64,000 nucleotides of DNA from Hyphomicrobiales bacterium (GCA_900469955.1 UBYX01000015.1:1-64000), one strand, 5' to 3'; positions 7,796 to 17,707 are shown, numbered from the stretch's first letter. Numbers and translations: made by a program. The notes: generated by a model from the letters alone, not told the origin.

Positions 7796-8800
7796 ATGGG
7801 CAGCGTGGAACGGCAGCGGCAGAGGCCGGCGGCAGGCGCTGCCCCACGTCTCTATCAGCAGGTTTTTGAAATTCTCGCCGGCCACATCGCGCAGGGCAGT
7901 TTGGCGGGTGGTGTACGCCTCAACGAATCCTCCGTGGCCGAACAGTTCAAGATCAGCCGTGCTCCTGCCCGGCAGGCCCTGGTCGAGCTGGAACGGCGCG
8001 GGCTTCTCGAAAAATCCTCCGGTCGTGGTTACGCCGTGCGCCCTGACGCCTTCGGCGGCACGGAAGCCATTGCGCTCGTTCAGCCCGCTGAAGACCTTCG
8101 CCTTACGCAATTCTCCAGCTGGGAGAAGATCTATGGCGAGGTGGAAAGCGAGATTGCAGCCCGGTGTTCCTTCGCCGGCTGGCGCGTCAACGAGACGGAA
8201 CTTGCCCGGTTTTACGACGTCAGCCGCACTGTGGCTCGTGATGTCGTCGGTCGGCTGCAGCAGCGCGGCATCATCCGCAAGGACGAGCGCTCCCGATGGA
8301 TCGCGCCGGCTATGACGCCTGACTATGTAGGCGAACTCTACGAGCTGCGTTGGCTTCTGGAGCCGGTGGCGCTGGAAAAAGCCGCGGCGAAGACCTCGCC
8401 GGAATTTATCACCGGCATGCGTGCCAATCTTGAGTCAGCCGTGGAGAAGGCAGGCGAACTCACCGGTCCGGATCTCGATCGTCTGGAGGAGGAATTGCAT
8501 GTCACGCTGCTCGGAAACTGCGAAAGCCGCACCCTGATGCAGGCAATCAGCCTGCCGCAGGCGCTCCTCGTGACGCACCGGTTCCTCTATCAATGGATGC
8601 CGCGGCTCTTCGGGACGGAGCCGTTCCTCGCCGAACATCTGGAAATCGTCGAGCGCCTTCAGGCCGGGAAGACCGAGGAGGCTGCTCAGTCGCTCAAGCG
8701 CCATCTTCAGGTCTCACGGGAGCGGGCGATAGACCGGATTACACTGGTGACGCGGCAGGTCCACCCCCACGACCTGCCCTACCTGGAAAAGCTCGCCTGA
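7796..8800 (+). CDS. GntR-family regulator with two winged-helix domains and FCD domain
   Basis: DNA-binding regulator of 334 residues from ATG 7796, chosen because AGGAG (7782-7786) lies 9 nt before it. An in-frame ATG at 7718 lacks such a site. Residues about 18-82 are a GntR winged helix (RLNESSVAEQFKISRAPARQ). Residues about 110-170 look like a second complete winged helix (VNETELARFYDVSRTVARD), followed by an all-helical FCD ligand domain (about 178-325). FadR-type regulators normally have only one winged helix. It is divergent from the Ldh-type dehydrogenase and probably controls it in response to a small organic acid. Confidence 0.87.
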   Translation: MGSVERQRQRPAAGAAPRLYQQVFEILAGHIAQGSLAGGVRLNESSVAEQFKISRAPARQALVELERRGLLEKSSGRGYAVRPDAFGGTEAIALVQPAEDLRLTQFSSWEKIYGEVESEIAARCSFAGWRVNETELARFYDVSRTVARDVVGRLQQRGIIRKDERSRWIAPAMTPDYVGELYELRWLLEPVALEKAAAKTSPEFITGMRANLESAVEKAGELTGPDLDRLEEELHVTLLGNCESRTLMQAISLPQALLVTHRFLYQWMPRLFGTEPFLAEHLEIVERLQAGKTEEAAQSLKRHLQVSRERAIDRITLVTRQVHPHDLPYLEKLA

Positions 8801-8944
8801 GGTTGGGGGATTGCGCTTCGCATCGAGATAGCTGCGCCTGAAGCCTTGACCTTTGGCCCCGTCTCGGTCATTTGGACCGCCTTTACGTGATGTAGCGCCG
8901 GATATGGGACGAGCCCCGACGGCGCTTTGGAAGAGAAAACAAAA

Positions 8945-9352
8945 ATGACCAAGGCTACATCCTCAGCGCCTTCCCAGCGCATGCTTCGCGTTGGCGAACA
9001 GGTCCGCGCCGCCATAACCCAGGTTCTGCAGCGCGGAGACGTGCGCGACGATCTGATCGAGAAGACGGTGATTTCCGTGTCCGAAGTGCGTATGTCGCCC
9101 GATCTGAAGATCGCCACGGCCTACGTGACACCGCTTGGGCTTCCGGATCACGCGGCAGTCATCGACGCGCTTAACCGCAACGCCAAATTTATCCGGGGCA
9201 GGCTCGCCGGTCAGCTCCGGCAGATGAAATACATGCCGGAAGTCCGCTTCCGCGACGATACCAGTTTCGATAACTACAAGAAAATCGATGAGCTCTTGCG
9301 TTCGCCGGAGGTCCAGCGGGACCTCGATGGCGAGAGTGAAGATCAGGAATAA
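8945..9352 (+). CDS. rbfA: 30S ribosome-binding factor A
   Basis: Small KH-fold protein that matures the 5' end of 16S rRNA and assists cold adaptation of the 30S subunit. It is 135 residues. The family core runs from [19 protein letters not shown] through [20 protein letters not shown] to [19 protein letters not shown]. The start at ATG 8945 follows GGAAGAG at 8929-8935; an upstream TTG at 8927 lies inside that ribosome site and is not used. The short acidic tail is usual in rhizobia. It is 11 nt before truB. Unusually, infB is not the gene upstream. Confidence 0.96.
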   Translation: MTKATSSAPSQRMLRVGEQVRAAITQVLQRGDVRDDLIEKTVISVSEVRMSPDLKIATAYVTPLGLPDHAAVIDALNRNAKFIRGRLAGQLRQMKYMPEVRFRDDTSFDNYKKIDELLRSPEVQRDLDGESEDQE

Positions 9353-9363
9353 CCAGAGAACGC

Positions 9364-10293
9364 ATGTCCAAACCACGCAAACCCAAAGGTCGGCCTGTTT
9401 CCGGCTGGCTGATCCTCGACAAGCCGATCGATTTCGGTTCGACCGAAGCCGTTTCCAAGATCAAGTGGCTGTTCAACGCCCAGAAGGCCGGACACGCAGG
9501 CACGCTCGATCCGCTTGCCTCCGGCATGCTGCCGATCGCGCTCGGCGATGCGACGAAGACCGTTCCTTATGTCATGGACGGTCGCAAGATCTATGAATTC
9601 GCCGTCAGCTGGGGCGAAGAGCGCTCGACCGATGACCTCGAAGGCGAAGTCACGGCCGCTTCGGACGCCCGTCCGGACGAACAGTCGATCCGCGACCTCC
9701 TGCCGAAATACACCGGCACGATCAGTCAGATCCCACCGCAGTTCTCGGCAATCAAGATTGCCGGCGAGCGCGCCTATGACCTCGCCCGGGATGGCGAGAC
9801 GGTCGAGATCCCGTCTCGCGAGGTCGAAATTTTCCGTCTGACGCTACTCGGCACGAGCGCCGACAAGGCGCATTTCGAGGTTGAATGCGGCAAGGGCACA
9901 TATGTTCGCGCTCTGGCTCGTGATTTCGGTCGTGATCTCGGCTGCTACGGGCACATTTCCGAGCTGCGCCGCACATTCGTAGCTCCCTTCGGGGAGGACA
10001 AGATGGTGCCGCTCGCCGATCTCGTTGCGCTGGAAACGATCGAGGATCGTGACGAACGACTGGCCGCGCTCGATGAATTCCTGATCGATACGGCGGAGGC
10101 GCTTTCGAACCTGCCGCATCTGCCGGTGACCGACGATCAGGCGCATCGCCTGAAGATGGGCAATCCCGTGATCCTGCGCGGCCGCGACGCTCCGCTGGCG
10201 GAAGCCGAGGCTTATGCAACGGCGCGGGGAAAACTGGTCGCAATCGGCGAGATTGGACAAGGCGAATTCCGCCCGAAACGGGTCTTCGGTTGA
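9364..10293 (+). CDS. truB: tRNA pseudouridine(55) synthase TruB
   Basis: Makes pseudouridine 55 in the T-loop of elongator tRNAs. It is 309 residues. The catalytic motif is [14 protein letters not shown], with Asp49 as nucleophile. [15 protein letters not shown] and the [14 protein letters not shown] segment are both family hallmarks. A C-terminal extension follows the catalytic fold, as in other alphaproteobacterial TruB. It lies in the rbfA-truB-rpsO-pnp order conserved in many bacteria. Its start is 11 nt after the rbfA stop, so the two are almost certainly co-transcribed. Confidence 0.97.
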   Translation: MSKPRKPKGRPVSGWLILDKPIDFGSTEAVSKIKWLFNAQKAGHAGTLDPLASGMLPIALGDATKTVPYVMDGRKIYEFAVSWGEERSTDDLEGEVTAASDARPDEQSIRDLLPKYTGTISQIPPQFSAIKIAGERAYDLARDGETVEIPSREVEIFRLTLLGTSADKAHFEVECGKGTYVRALARDFGRDLGCYGHISELRRTFVAPFGEDKMVPLADLVALETIEDRDERLAALDEFLIDTAEALSNLPHLPVTDDQAHRLKMGNPVILRGRDAPLAEAEAYATARGKLVAIGEIGQGEFRPKRVFG

Positions 10294-10460
10294 CCGCTCC
10301 TAGCCCTGAATATCGGCTCTTCCAATCTACCAGTGAATGGTTTATAGGCAGCGCCAGCATAAAGATGCCTTTTGGCGCTCCTTTTGCGTTTTCATGGCCA
10401 AGGCTGGACGACATCCCGGCTTTTGGCGTCCTTATTCCTCTCCATAGAAAGGATCGTACG

Positions 10461-10730
10461 ATGTCGATCACTGTAGAGCGCAAAGCCGCCCTCATCAAGG
10501 AATACGCTACCACCGAAGGTGATACGGGTTCCCCCGAAGTACAGGTCGCAATCCTCACGGAACGCATCAACAACCTGACCGAACACTTCAAGGACCACAA
10601 GAAGGACAACCACTCCCGTCGTGGTCTCCTGACGCTGGTTTCGAGCCGCCGCTCGCTTCTTGACTATCTCAAGAAGAAGGACGAAGGGCGCTACACCAAG
10701 CTGATCGGCAGCCTGGGTATTCGTCGCTAA
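10461..10730 (+). CDS. rpsO: 30S ribosomal protein S15
   Basis: Primary 16S rRNA-binding protein of 89 residues, the standard length. The conserved region [20 protein letters not shown] and the basic segment [20 protein letters not shown] are present. The start is ATG 10461 with AGAAAGGA upstream. The 167-nt gap after truB leaves room for its own promoter. The gap to pnp carries two stem-loops, echoing the E. coli rpsO-pnp boundary where RNase III cleaves. Confidence 0.98.
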   Translation: MSITVERKAALIKEYATTEGDTGSPEVQVAILTERINNLTEHFKDHKKDNHSRRGLLTLVSSRRSLLDYLKKKDEGRYTKLIGSLGIRR

Positions 10731-11061
10731 GAACTCTTCCGGCGGGCCTGGAAACGGTGCCCGCCGAATGCTTTTCGGGCCTTGCCCGATGACAATAACT
10801 CGCTGTGCGCTAAATAGCACGGCACGAACCGACGGCGAGCCCGGATGGGCCGGTTTCGCCAGCAACCACTGACCTGTCATGGGGCAGGATTGCCGGATGC
10901 TTTCGGCCAAAGCTCGATCGCTTTGGCCAGGTTTCCTGAAAGGGAGCCACTGGTTGAGAAGCCTCCTGTTGTCTTGCCCATGATGCGTCACATTGATTGC
11001 GGTCGATCATGCGCTGCGCCGGAACAGGCGGTGCGTGTGCTTCCGCATTGAAGGACAAGAC
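10731..11061 (+). other. rpsO-pnp intergenic leader with stem-loops
   Basis: A 331-nt untranslated stretch. The hairpin at 10740-10766 (CGGCGGGC/GCCCGCCG) just after rpsO has no clean T-run, so it may be an attenuator or a processing site. A second, perfect 9-bp hairpin lies at 10905-10928. No convincing gene is seen on either strand. Confidence 0.6.
10905..10928 (+). promoter_or_regulatory. Perfect stem-loop in the pnp leader
   Basis: GGCCAAAGC (10905-10913) and GCTTTGGCC (10920-10928) form a perfect 9-bp stem around the loop TCGATC, 134 nt before the pnp start. In E. coli, an RNase III-cleaved leader stem lets PNPase repress its own mRNA. A similar role here is inference from position and structure only. 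Confidence 0.45.
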
Positions 11062-13209
11062 ATGTTCAATACCCACTCCGTAGAAATCGAATGGGCCGGC
11101 CGCCCGCTGAAGCTTGAAACGGGCAAGATCGCGCGTCAGGCCGACGGCGCTGTGCTTGCCACCTATGGCGAAACCGTCGTTCTTGCCACCGTCGTTTCCG
11201 CCAAGGCTCCGAAGCCCGGCCAGGACTTCTTCCCGCTGACCGTCAACTACCAGGAAAAGACCTATGCCGCCGGCAAGATCCCGGGCGGTTATTTCAAGCG
11301 CGAAGGCCGTCCGAGCGAAAACGAGACCCTCGTTTCCCGCCTGATCGACCGCCCGATCCGCCCGCTTTTCCCGGAAGGCTACAAGAACGATACCCAGGTC
11401 GTCGTCACCGTCATCCAGCATGACCTCGAGAACAACCCGGACATCCTGTCCATGGTCGCGACTTCGGCTGCGCTGACCCTTTCGGGCGTGCCCTTCATGG
11501 GTCCGGTCGGCGGCGCTCGCGTCGGTTACATCAACGGCGAATACGTCCTGAACCCGCATCTCGACGAGATGGATGAATCGAGCCTCGACCTCGTCGTCGC
11601 CGGTACCCAGGACGCAGTTCTGATGGTTGAATCCGAAGCCAAGGAGCTTCCGGAAGACATCATGCTCGGCGCCGTCATGTTCGGCCATCGCGGTTTCCAG
11701 CCGGTGATCGACGCGATCATCAAGCTTGCCGAAGTCGCCGCCAAGGAACCGCGCGATTTCCAGCCGGAAGATTATTCCGCGCTCGAGGCGGAAATGCTTC
11801 AGCATTTCGAGGCCGAACTTCGCGAAGCCTATAAAAACACCCAGAAGGCAGAGCGCTACGCCGCTGTGGATGCCGTCAAGGCAAAGGTCAAGGCTCACTT
11901 CCTGCCGGAAGGTGCCGCCGAACTGAAGTACACGGCTGAAGAAGTCGGCGCCATCTTCAAGCACCTGCAGGCAAAGATTGTCCGCTGGAACATCCTCGAC
12001 ACCAAGAGCCGTATCGACGGTCGTGATCTGGAAACCGTTCGCGCGATCGTTTCGGAAGTCGGCATTCTGCCCCGCACCCACGGTTCGGCACTCTTCACCC
12101 GCGGTGAAACGCAGGCGATCGTCGTCGCGACCCTCGGTACCGGCGAAGACGAGCAGTATGTCGACAGCCTGACCGGCATGTACAAGGAGCGCTTCCTGCT
12201 CCATTATAACTTCCCGCCCTACTCGGTTGGTGAAACCGGCCGCATGGGCTCCCCCGGTCGCCGCGAAATCGGCCATGGCAAGCTTGCATGGCGCGCCATT
12301 CGTCCGATGCTGCCGTCTGCCGAGCAGTTCCCCTACACGCTGCGCGTCGTCTCCGAAATCACCGAGTCCAACGGCTCGTCCTCGATGGCGACCGTCTGCG
12401 GCACCTCGCTCGCTCTGATGGATGCCGGCGTTCCGCTTGCAAAGCCGGTTGCCGGTATTGCCATGGGCCTGATCCTCGAAGGCGATCGTTTTGCGGTTCT
12501 CTCCGATATCCTCGGCGACGAAGATCATCTCGGCGACATGGACTTCAAGGTTGCCGGCACCTCCGACGGCATCACCTCGCTGCAGATGGACATCAAGATC
12601 GCGGGCATCACCGAAGAGATCATGAAGGTCGCTCTCAGCCAGGCACAGGGTGGCCGCAAGCACATCCTCGGCGAGATGGCCAATGCCATTACCGAAAGCC
12701 GCGGCCAGCTCGGCGAATTCGCGCCGCGCATCGAAGTGATGAACATTCCGGTCGATAAGATCCGCGAAGTCATCGGTTCGGGCGGCAAGGTCATCCGCGA
12801 AATCGTCGAAAAGACCGGCGCCAAGATCAACATCGAAGACGACGGCACCGTGAAGATCGCTTCCTCGTCCGCCAAGGAGATCGAAGCGGCCCGCAAGTGG
12901 ATCCACTCGATCGTTGCCGAACCGGAAGTCGGCCAGATTTACGAAGGCACGGTCGTCAAGACCGCCGATTTCGGCGCCTTCGTGAACTTCTTCGGCGCCC
13001 GCGACGGCCTCGTGCATATCTCGCAGCTCGCCTCCGAGCGCGTTGCCAAGACGCAGGACGTCGTCAAGGAAGGCGACAAGGTCTGGGTCAAGCTGATGGG
13101 CTTCGATGAACGCGGCAAGGTCCGCCTGTCGATGAAGGTTGTCGACCAGGCGACCGGTCAGGAAATCCCGCAGGAGAAGAAGAAGACCGACGGCGAAGCC
13201 GCCGAATAA
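11062..13209 (+). CDS. pnp: Polyribonucleotide nucleotidyltransferase (PNPase)
   Basis: Phosphorolytic 3'-5' exoribonuclease and degradosome component, 715 residues. Two RNase PH-like domains flank a helical linker. The second contains [16 protein letters not shown] and [23 protein letters not shown] domain has [15 protein letters not shown] near residue 570. An S1 domain ([16 protein letters not shown]) is near 630. A short charged tail ends the protein. The start is ATG 11062 with AAGGAC 6 nt upstream. It closes the rbfA-truB-rpsO-pnp block and is followed by a strong terminator. All domains are complete. Confidence 0.98.
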   Translation: MFNTHSVEIEWAGRPLKLETGKIARQADGAVLATYGETVVLATVVSAKAPKPGQDFFPLTVNYQEKTYAAGKIPGGYFKREGRPSENETLVSRLIDRPIRPLFPEGYKNDTQVVVTVIQHDLENNPDILSMVATSAALTLSGVPFMGPVGGARVGYINGEYVLNPHLDEMDESSLDLVVAGTQDAVLMVESEAKELPEDIMLGAVMFGHRGFQPVIDAIIKLAEVAAKEPRDFQPEDYSALEAEMLQHFEAELREAYKNTQKAERYAAVDAVKAKVKAHFLPEGAAELKYTAEEVGAIFKHLQAKIVRWNILDTKSRIDGRDLETVRAIVSEVGILPRTHGSALFTRGETQAIVVATLGTGEDEQYVDSLTGMYKERFLLHYNFPPYSVGETGRMGSPGRREIGHGKLAWRAIRPMLPSAEQFPYTLRVVSEITESNGSSSMATVCGTSLALMDAGVPLAKPVAGIAMGLILEGDRFAVLSDILGDEDHLGDMDFKVAGTSDGITSLQMDIKIAGITEEIMKVALSQAQGGRKHILGEMANAITESRGQLGEFAPRIEVMNIPVDKIREVIGSGGKVIREIVEKTGAKINIEDDGTVKIASSSAKEIEAARKWIHSIVAEPEVGQIYEGTVVKTADFGAFVNFFGARDGLVHISQLASERVAKTQDVVKEGDKVWVKLMGFDERGKVRLSMKVVDQATGQEIPQEKKKTDGEAAE

Positions 13210-13238
13210 GCTTCCTTCCTCCCAAAAAGACAAATTGA

Positions 13239-13267
13239 GGCGCGGAAGCTCTTCCGCGCCTTTTCTT
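13239..13267 (+). terminator. Rho-independent terminator of pnp
   Basis: GGCGCGGAAG (13239-13248) pairs perfectly with CTTCCGCGCC (13251-13260) and is followed by TTTTCTTT. It lies 30 nt after the pnp stop and before the methyltransferase start. Confidence 0.85.
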
Positions 13268-13299
13268 TAGCTGAAACCGAGATCTGCCAGAGAACGACA

Positions 13300-14307
13300 A
13301 TGAGCCGCGACGCTTTAAAAACCCTGCTCCATCCCTTTGTCACAGAGGCGGTTCCCATGCCTCGTGAAGGCGAACGCGTGATCTTCCTGGGCGCGGAAGG
13401 GGGCGGTATTCTGCCCGAGGGGTTCGCGGGCGAGATAACGGCCGTGCAGCCGTTCCGGCCGCTTTTCCGCACTCTGCGGGAAGGTGCGTTTCCCGAGGCC
13501 GAGGGCGAGGGTTATGACGTAGCGCTGGTTCTCTGTGGCAAGCATCGCGGCGAGAATGAGAACCGCGTGGCAGAGGCTCTGGAGCGGGTCCGGGCAGGGG
13601 GCATGATCGTCATAGCCGGGGGCAAGGAAGACGGCATTCAGCCACTCAGAAACATGCTCCTGAAGCTCGGCATCGAGCTGGACTATACGCCGAAATACCA
13701 CGGTGTGGCCGTGTGGTTCGCGCGGCCGGAAAATGCCGATGCGGCGGTCAAAGCACTGAAGAAGCAGCCCGTAACGGTCGAAGACCGGTTCGAAGCCGCT
13801 CCGGGCATGTTTTCCCACGACTGCATCGATCCGGGTTCGGAACTGCTGGCCGGTCGCCTGCCGACGGATTTTGACGGCAATGCCGCCGATTTCGGCGCCG
13901 GCTGGGGATATCTGTCGGTAATGCTGGCGGAAAAGTCTCCCCGGGTAAACCGCATCGACCTTTTCGAGGCAGATCATCACGCGCTGGAATTCGCCAAGAA
14001 GAACCTCGCCCGCAACTGCCCGGAACTCAATGCCCGTTTCTATTGGCAGGATCTGGGCGCGGAGCCTCCAAAGGAGAAATACGACCTGGTGATCATGAAC
14101 CCGCCGTTCCACGAAGCTCAGGCGGCTGATCCCGAGCTCGGCAAGACGATGATCCGGACTGCGGCGGCTGCGCTCAAGAATGGCGGCCGGTTGATGCTGG
14201 TCGCCAATCGCGGCCTGCCCTACGAACCTGTTCTGGCATCCGACTTCCGGGAGCACGGAGAGACCTGCCGCAACGCGCGGTTCAAGGTTCTCTGGGCCAG
14301 AAAATAA
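13300..14307 (+). CDS. RsmC-type 16S rRNA (guanine-N2) methyltransferase
   Basis: SAM-dependent methyltransferase of 335 residues. The N-terminal half resembles a degenerate methyltransferase domain, as in RsmC. The C-terminal half has the SAM motif AADFGAGWGYLSVMLAE and the catalytic NPPF tetrapeptide near residue 266 (IMNPPFHE). NPPF marks enzymes acting on exocyclic amino groups, and RsmC makes m2G1207 in 16S rRNA. RlmG (23S) is the main alternative. It lies between the pnp terminator and a bidirectional terminator shared with fabI, so it is probably monocistronic. Confidence 0.85.
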   Translation: MSRDALKTLLHPFVTEAVPMPREGERVIFLGAEGGGILPEGFAGEITAVQPFRPLFRTLREGAFPEAEGEGYDVALVLCGKHRGENENRVAEALERVRAGGMIVIAGGKEDGIQPLRNMLLKLGIELDYTPKYHGVAVWFARPENADAAVKALKKQPVTVEDRFEAAPGMFSHDCIDPGSELLAGRLPTDFDGNAADFGAGWGYLSVMLAEKSPRVNRIDLFEADHHALEFAKKNLARNCPELNARFYWQDLGAEPPKEKYDLVIMNPPFHEAQAADPELGKTMIRTAAAALKNGGRLMLVANRGLPYEPVLASDFREHGETCRNARFKVLWARK

Positions 14308-14317
14308 GGCAAAAGAA

Positions 14318-14350
14318 AAGACCCTGCCGACATCATCGGCAGGGTCTTTT
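14318..14350. terminator. Bidirectional terminator between the methyltransferase and fabI
   Basis: GACCCTGCCGA (14320-14330) pairs with TCGGCAGGGTC (14336-14346). The stem is flanked by an A-rich stretch on the left and TTTTCTT on the right, so it can stop transcripts from both converging genes. Confidence 0.85.
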
Positions 14351-14374
14351 CTTGTCATACCTGAGATCTGGAGA

Positions 14375-15181
14375 CTACTCCACGTCAGCCTTGCGAAGCT
14401 TGTCGAGCGTCGGCAGCGACGTGATGCTGTAGCCCGCGTCGACGTAGTGAACTTCGCCCGTAACGCCGCGGGACAGATCGGACAAAAGATAAAGCGCGGA
14501 TCCGCCGATATCCTCGATCGTCGGCGTGCGGCGCAACGGGGCGTTCTGCTGGTTCCAGGAATAGATCGCGCGGGCATCGGAAATGCCGGCGCCCGCCAGC
14601 GTCCGTACGGGGCCGGCCGAGATGGTGTTGACCCGGATGTCGCGCGGACCGTAGTCGGCGGCGAGATAGCGAACAGACGCTTCGAGAGCGGCCTTGGCGA
14701 CGCCCATGACATTGTAGTTGGGAATGACGCGCTGGGAGCCGTTGTAAGTCAGCGTCAGCATAGATCCGCCGTTCGGCATCAGTTCGGCAGCGCGCTTCGC
14801 GACTTCGGTGAACGAGAAGCAGGAAATGACCATCGTCCGGCTGAAGTTTTCACGGGTCGTGTCGGCGTAAAGGCCCTTCAGTTCGTTCTTGTCGGAAAAG
14901 CCGATGGCGTGGACGAGGAAGTCCAGCGTGCCCCAGCGTTCCTTGATGGCCGCGAAAGTGGCATCGACCGAAGCGATATCCTCAACGTCACAGGGCACGA
15001 TGAAATCGGAACCGAGTTCGGCTGCAAGCGGCTTGACGCGTTTTCCGAGCGCCTCGCCCTGAAAGGTGAATGCGAGCTCCGCCCCCTGGGCCGCGATCGC
15101 CTTGGATATGCCCCATGCGATCGAATGATTGTTGGCGACCCCCATGATCAGGCCGCGTTTCCCCTGCATGATTCCTGTCAT
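14375..15181 (-). CDS. fabI: Enoyl-[acyl-carrier-protein] reductase (NADH)
   Basis: Last reductive step of the fatty acid elongation cycle, 268 residues. The short-chain-dehydrogenase fold shows the divergent FabI signature: GVANNHSIAWGIS for the nucleotide site, AIGFSDKNELKG, and a YNVMGVAK segment carrying the Tyr-x6-Lys catalytic pair. ATG 15181 is chosen because it lies 4 nt after the fabB stop; an internal ATG at 15169 is also possible. It is the third gene of fabA-fabB-fabI. Triclosan or isoniazid sensitivity cannot be read from the sequence. Confidence 0.96.
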   Translation of the reverse strand: MTGIMQGKRGLIMGVANNHSIAWGISKAIAAQGAELAFTFQGEALGKRVKPLAAELGSDFIVPCDVEDIASVDATFAAIKERWGTLDFLVHAIGFSDKNELKGLYADTTRENFSRTMVISCFSFTEVAKRAAELMPNGGSMLTLTYNGSQRVIPNYNVMGVAKAALEASVRYLAADYGPRDIRVNTISAGPVRTLAGAGISDARAIYSWNQQNAPLRRTPTIEDIGGSALYLLSDLSRGVTGEVHYVDAGYSITSLPTLDKLRKADVE

Positions 15182-15185
15182 GGAA

Positions 15186-16409
15186 TTATCCGTTATAGCG
15201 CTGGAAGACGAGCGTGGCGTTTGTGCCGCCGAACCCGAAGGAGTTGGAAAGAGCAATGTCGATCTTGGCATTGTCGATTCGGCCGCGAACGATCGGCACG
15301 CCTTCGAATTCCGGATCGAGGTTCTCGATATGGGCGCTCTCGCCGATGAAGCCTTCCTGCATCATCAGGAGGCTGTAGATCGATTCCTGTACGCCGGCAC
15401 CGCCCAACGAGTGGCCGGTTAGCGACTTTGTCGACTGGATGTGGGGCATCTTCGCGCCAAACACTTCGCGGATGGCGCCGATCTCCTTGGAATCGCCAAC
15501 CGGCGTGGAGGTTCCGTGTGTATTGATGTAGTCCACCTCGCCCTTGACGGTCGCGAGCGCCTGACGCATGCAGCGCACCGCGCCCTCGCCGGAGGGGGCG
15601 ACCATGTCGTACCCGTCCGAAGTAGCGCCGTAGCCGACGATTTCTGCGTAGATCTTTGCGCCGCGGGCCTTCGCATGCTCCAGTTCTTCCAGAACCAGAA
15701 CGCCCGCACCGCCGGCAATCACGAACCCGTCACGGTCGACGTCGTAAGCGCGCGAGGCCCTGTCGGGATCATTGTTGTATTTCGTCGACATGGCGCCCAT
15801 GGCGTCGAAGAGGTTGGACATGGTCCAATCCAGGTCCTCATGGCCACCTGCGAACATCACGTCCTGCTTGCCCCACTGGATCATCTCAGCCGCGTTGCCG
15901 ATGCAATGGGCCGACGTGGAGCAGGCCGACGAAATGGAATAGTTCACGCCATGGATCTTGAACCAGGTTGCGAGCGTCGCGGAAGCCGTCGAAGACATGG
16001 CCTTCGGTACGGCGAACGGGCCGATCCGTTTCGGGCTGTTGTTCTTGACGGTGATTTCCGCCGCTTCGATCAGGGTCCGCGTGGACGGACCGCCCGAGCC
16101 CATGATGATGCCGGTGCGCTCGTTCTCGCTGATGTCCTTTTCCTCGAGTCCCGAATCCGCAATCGCCTGCTTCATCGCGACATGGTTCCAGGCGCCGCCC
16201 TGGGAAAGAAAGCGCATGGCGCGGCGGTCGACAAGATCCGTCGGGTCGAGGTTGGGTCGACCCCAGACCTGGCATTTGAAGCCGTGCTCGGCAAAATCGG
16301 GGGAGAATGAAATGCCGGACTTCGCCTGACGCAAGGATTCGGTGACTTCGGCGGCATCGCTTCCGATTGAGGATACGATACCAAGACCCGTGACAACTAC
16401 CCGTCTCAT
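15186..16409 (-). CDS. fabB: 3-oxoacyl-ACP synthase I (FabB)
   Basis: Condensing enzyme needed for unsaturated fatty acid synthesis, 407 residues. The catalytic triad is complete: Cys163 in [12 protein letters not shown], a His in [11 protein letters not shown] near 298, and a His in [11 protein letters not shown] near 333, at the same numbering as E. coli FabB. The start is ATG 16409 (RRVVVTGLG follows the Met). The frame stays open far upstream through fabA in another register, but that part is not protein-like. It sits between fabA and fabI in the classic order. Confidence 0.97.
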   Translation of the reverse strand: MRRVVVTGLGIVSSIGSDAAEVTESLRQAKSGISFSPDFAEHGFKCQVWGRPNLDPTDLVDRRAMRFLSQGGAWNHVAMKQAIADSGLEEKDISENERTGIIMGSGGPSTRTLIEAAEITVKNNSPKRIGPFAVPKAMSSTASATLATWFKIHGVNYSISSACSTSAHCIGNAAEMIQWGKQDVMFAGGHEDLDWTMSNLFDAMGAMSTKYNNDPDRASRAYDVDRDGFVIAGGAGVLVLEELEHAKARGAKIYAEIVGYGATSDGYDMVAPSGEGAVRCMRQALATVKGEVDYINTHGTSTPVGDSKEIGAIREVFGAKMPHIQSTKSLTGHSLGGAGVQESIYSLLMMQEGFIGESAHIENLDPEFEGVPIVRGRIDNAKIDIALSNSFGFGGTNATLVFQRYNG

Positions 16410-16456
16410 CTCATCAAAACCTTTTCTTGCTGTCCTGTTTCGGCGTGAAGCCGCCG

Positions 16457-16972
16457 TCAGGCCGCCTTTTCTTTCGACAGACCCACGCGGAGGTCGGTTG
16501 CCTGATAGATGGTTTCTCCATCCGCCTTCAGCCAGCCGTCGGCGGTGCCGAGCACCAGTCGGCCACGCATGACGCGCTTGAAGTCGATCCCATATTCGAT
16601 CAGCTTGGTATGCGGGCGGATCATGCCCTTGAATTTCACCTCGCCAGTCGATAGCGCCATGCCGCGCCCTTCCTCGCCGAGCCACCCCAGGAAGAAGCCT
16701 GTCAGCTGCCACATGCCATCCAGACCGAGGCAGCCGGGCATGATCGGGTTGCCTTCGAAGTGGCAGGGAAAATACCAGTCGTCGGGGCGCACGTCGTATT
16801 CGGCGCGAAGGTAGCCCTTGTCGAAAGCGCCGCCCGTTTCGGAAATATCCGTGATGCGGTGAACCATCAGCATGGGCGGCAGGGGAAGCTGTGCGTTTCC
16901 AGGCCCGAATAGCTCGCCATGTGCACAGGCAATAAGTTCGTCGTAAGAGAAGCTGGACTGTCTGCTTGCCAT
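16457..16972 (-). CDS. fabA: 3-hydroxydecanoyl-ACP dehydratase/isomerase (FabA)
   Basis: Makes the cis double bond at the C10 stage of anaerobic unsaturated fatty acid synthesis. It is 171 residues, a single hot-dog fold. The active site His71 is in [18 protein letters not shown] and Asp85 is in the same motif, matching E. coli FabA. It is the first gene of the fabA-fabB-fabI operon. Its promoter lies in the 318-nt region shared with irr. Confidence 0.97.
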   Translation of the reverse strand: MASRQSSFSYDELIACAHGELFGPGNAQLPLPPMLMVHRITDISETGGAFDKGYLRAEYDVRPDDWYFPCHFEGNPIMPGCLGLDGMWQLTGFFLGWLGEEGRGMALSTGEVKFKGMIRPHTKLIEYGIDFKRVMRGRLVLGTADGWLKADGETIYQATDLRVGLSKEKAA

Positions 16973-17290
16973 AAAATTCCGTTCCCCCCGTTGAGCCTTC
17001 GACCTTTTGTTGCCTGACCATTATTGCAAGAACGGTCGGATTTGAAGTGCGCCGACGGCTACCCCGCACTCCGCCCGGGGATGGCGGCCAGATGCGGGAA
17101 CATCCGTCTATTCAGGTTCGCATATAGGAAGCTATGGGCGCAAACCAGAGGCTTGTGAAGGAAATAAGGTGATTTTCAGCGCGTTGCGATGTGTATCCTG
17201 CGGAAAGTATTGAAAGTGCTCCCTGTAAAAGTTATATCGCAAAGTCAAGATACCTTATATTCACGTGAGCGGTGGGAGCTGACAGGTACT
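16973..17290. other. Divergent fabA-irr promoter region
   Basis: A 318-nt non-coding gap. It holds a candidate irr promoter (TTGAAA 17210-17215, TTATAT 17232-17237). No clear Irr-box or FadR-type site could be made out by eye. The open frame extending irr to GTG 17189 is not needed for the Fur fold. Confidence 0.5.
17210..17237 (+). promoter_or_regulatory. Candidate sigma-70 promoter of irr
   Basis: TTGAAA (17210-17215) and TTATAT (17232-17237) are separated by 16 nt and lie 54 nt before the chosen irr start. The match to the housekeeping consensus is good. Its activity is inferred. Confidence 0.4.
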
Positions 17291-17707
17291 ATGGCTGAAG
17301 CCATCACTGACATCGAGACGAGATTGCGCCATTCCGGCCTGCGTCCCACCCGGCAGCGCGTGGCGCTGGCCGACCTGCTGTTCGCCAAGGGCGACCGTCA
17401 TCTGACCGTCGAAGAATTACACGAAGAGGCGACGGCAGCAGGCGTTCCGGTGTCGCTCGCCACGGTCTATAATACGCTTCATCAGTTTACCGAAGCCGGC
17501 ATGATCCGCGTTCTTGCGGTTGAGAGCGCCAAAACCTATTTCGACACCAATATCTCGGACCATCACCATTTCTTCGTGGAAGGCCGAAACGAAGTGATGG
17601 ACATTCCTGTCAGCAATCTGGAGATCGGCAATCTGCCGGAAGCTCCGGAAGGCATGGAAATAGCCCATGTGGATGTGATCATCCGCCTGCGCGAGAAGAA
17701 GGCCTGA
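17291..17707 (+). CDS. irr: Iron response regulator Irr (Fur family)
   Basis: Heme-responsive regulator of iron genes in Rhizobiales, 138 residues from ATG 17291. The DNA-binding half contains GLRPTRQRVALADLLF and SLATVYNTLHQF. The His triplet at 91-93 in ISDHHHFF is the heme/metal site typical of Irr. The N-terminal Cys-Pro heme regulatory motif of Bradyrhizobium Irr is absent, as in other Rhizobiaceae forms, and there are no Cys zinc pairs as in true Fur. It is divergent from fabA. It ends 6 nt from a converging membrane gene. Confidence 0.9.
   Translation: MAEAITDIETRLRHSGLRPTRQRVALADLLFAKGDRHLTVEELHEEATAAGVPVSLATVYNTLHQFTEAGMIRVLAVESAKTYFDTNISDHHHFFVEGRNEVMDIPVSNLEIGNLPEAPEGMEIAHVDVIIRLREKKA

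Noticed and set aside
10810-13233. An 807-codon open frame on the minus strand opposite pnp
   Set aside because: It mirrors the codon bias of pnp. The composition (Asp, Gly, Phe, Leu rich) has no domain and no ribosome site, while pnp on the plus strand is complete and unmistakable.
16410-17069. An apparent long N-terminal extension of FabB reading through fabA
   Set aside because: The extension is Arg/Pro rich and out of frame with fabA. FabB family length and catalytic numbering are exact from ATG 16409.
17291-17707. irr read as Fur, Mur or Zur
   Set aside because: It lacks the Cys pairs of Fur/Zur and keeps the HHH site and the short C-terminus characteristic of Irr.
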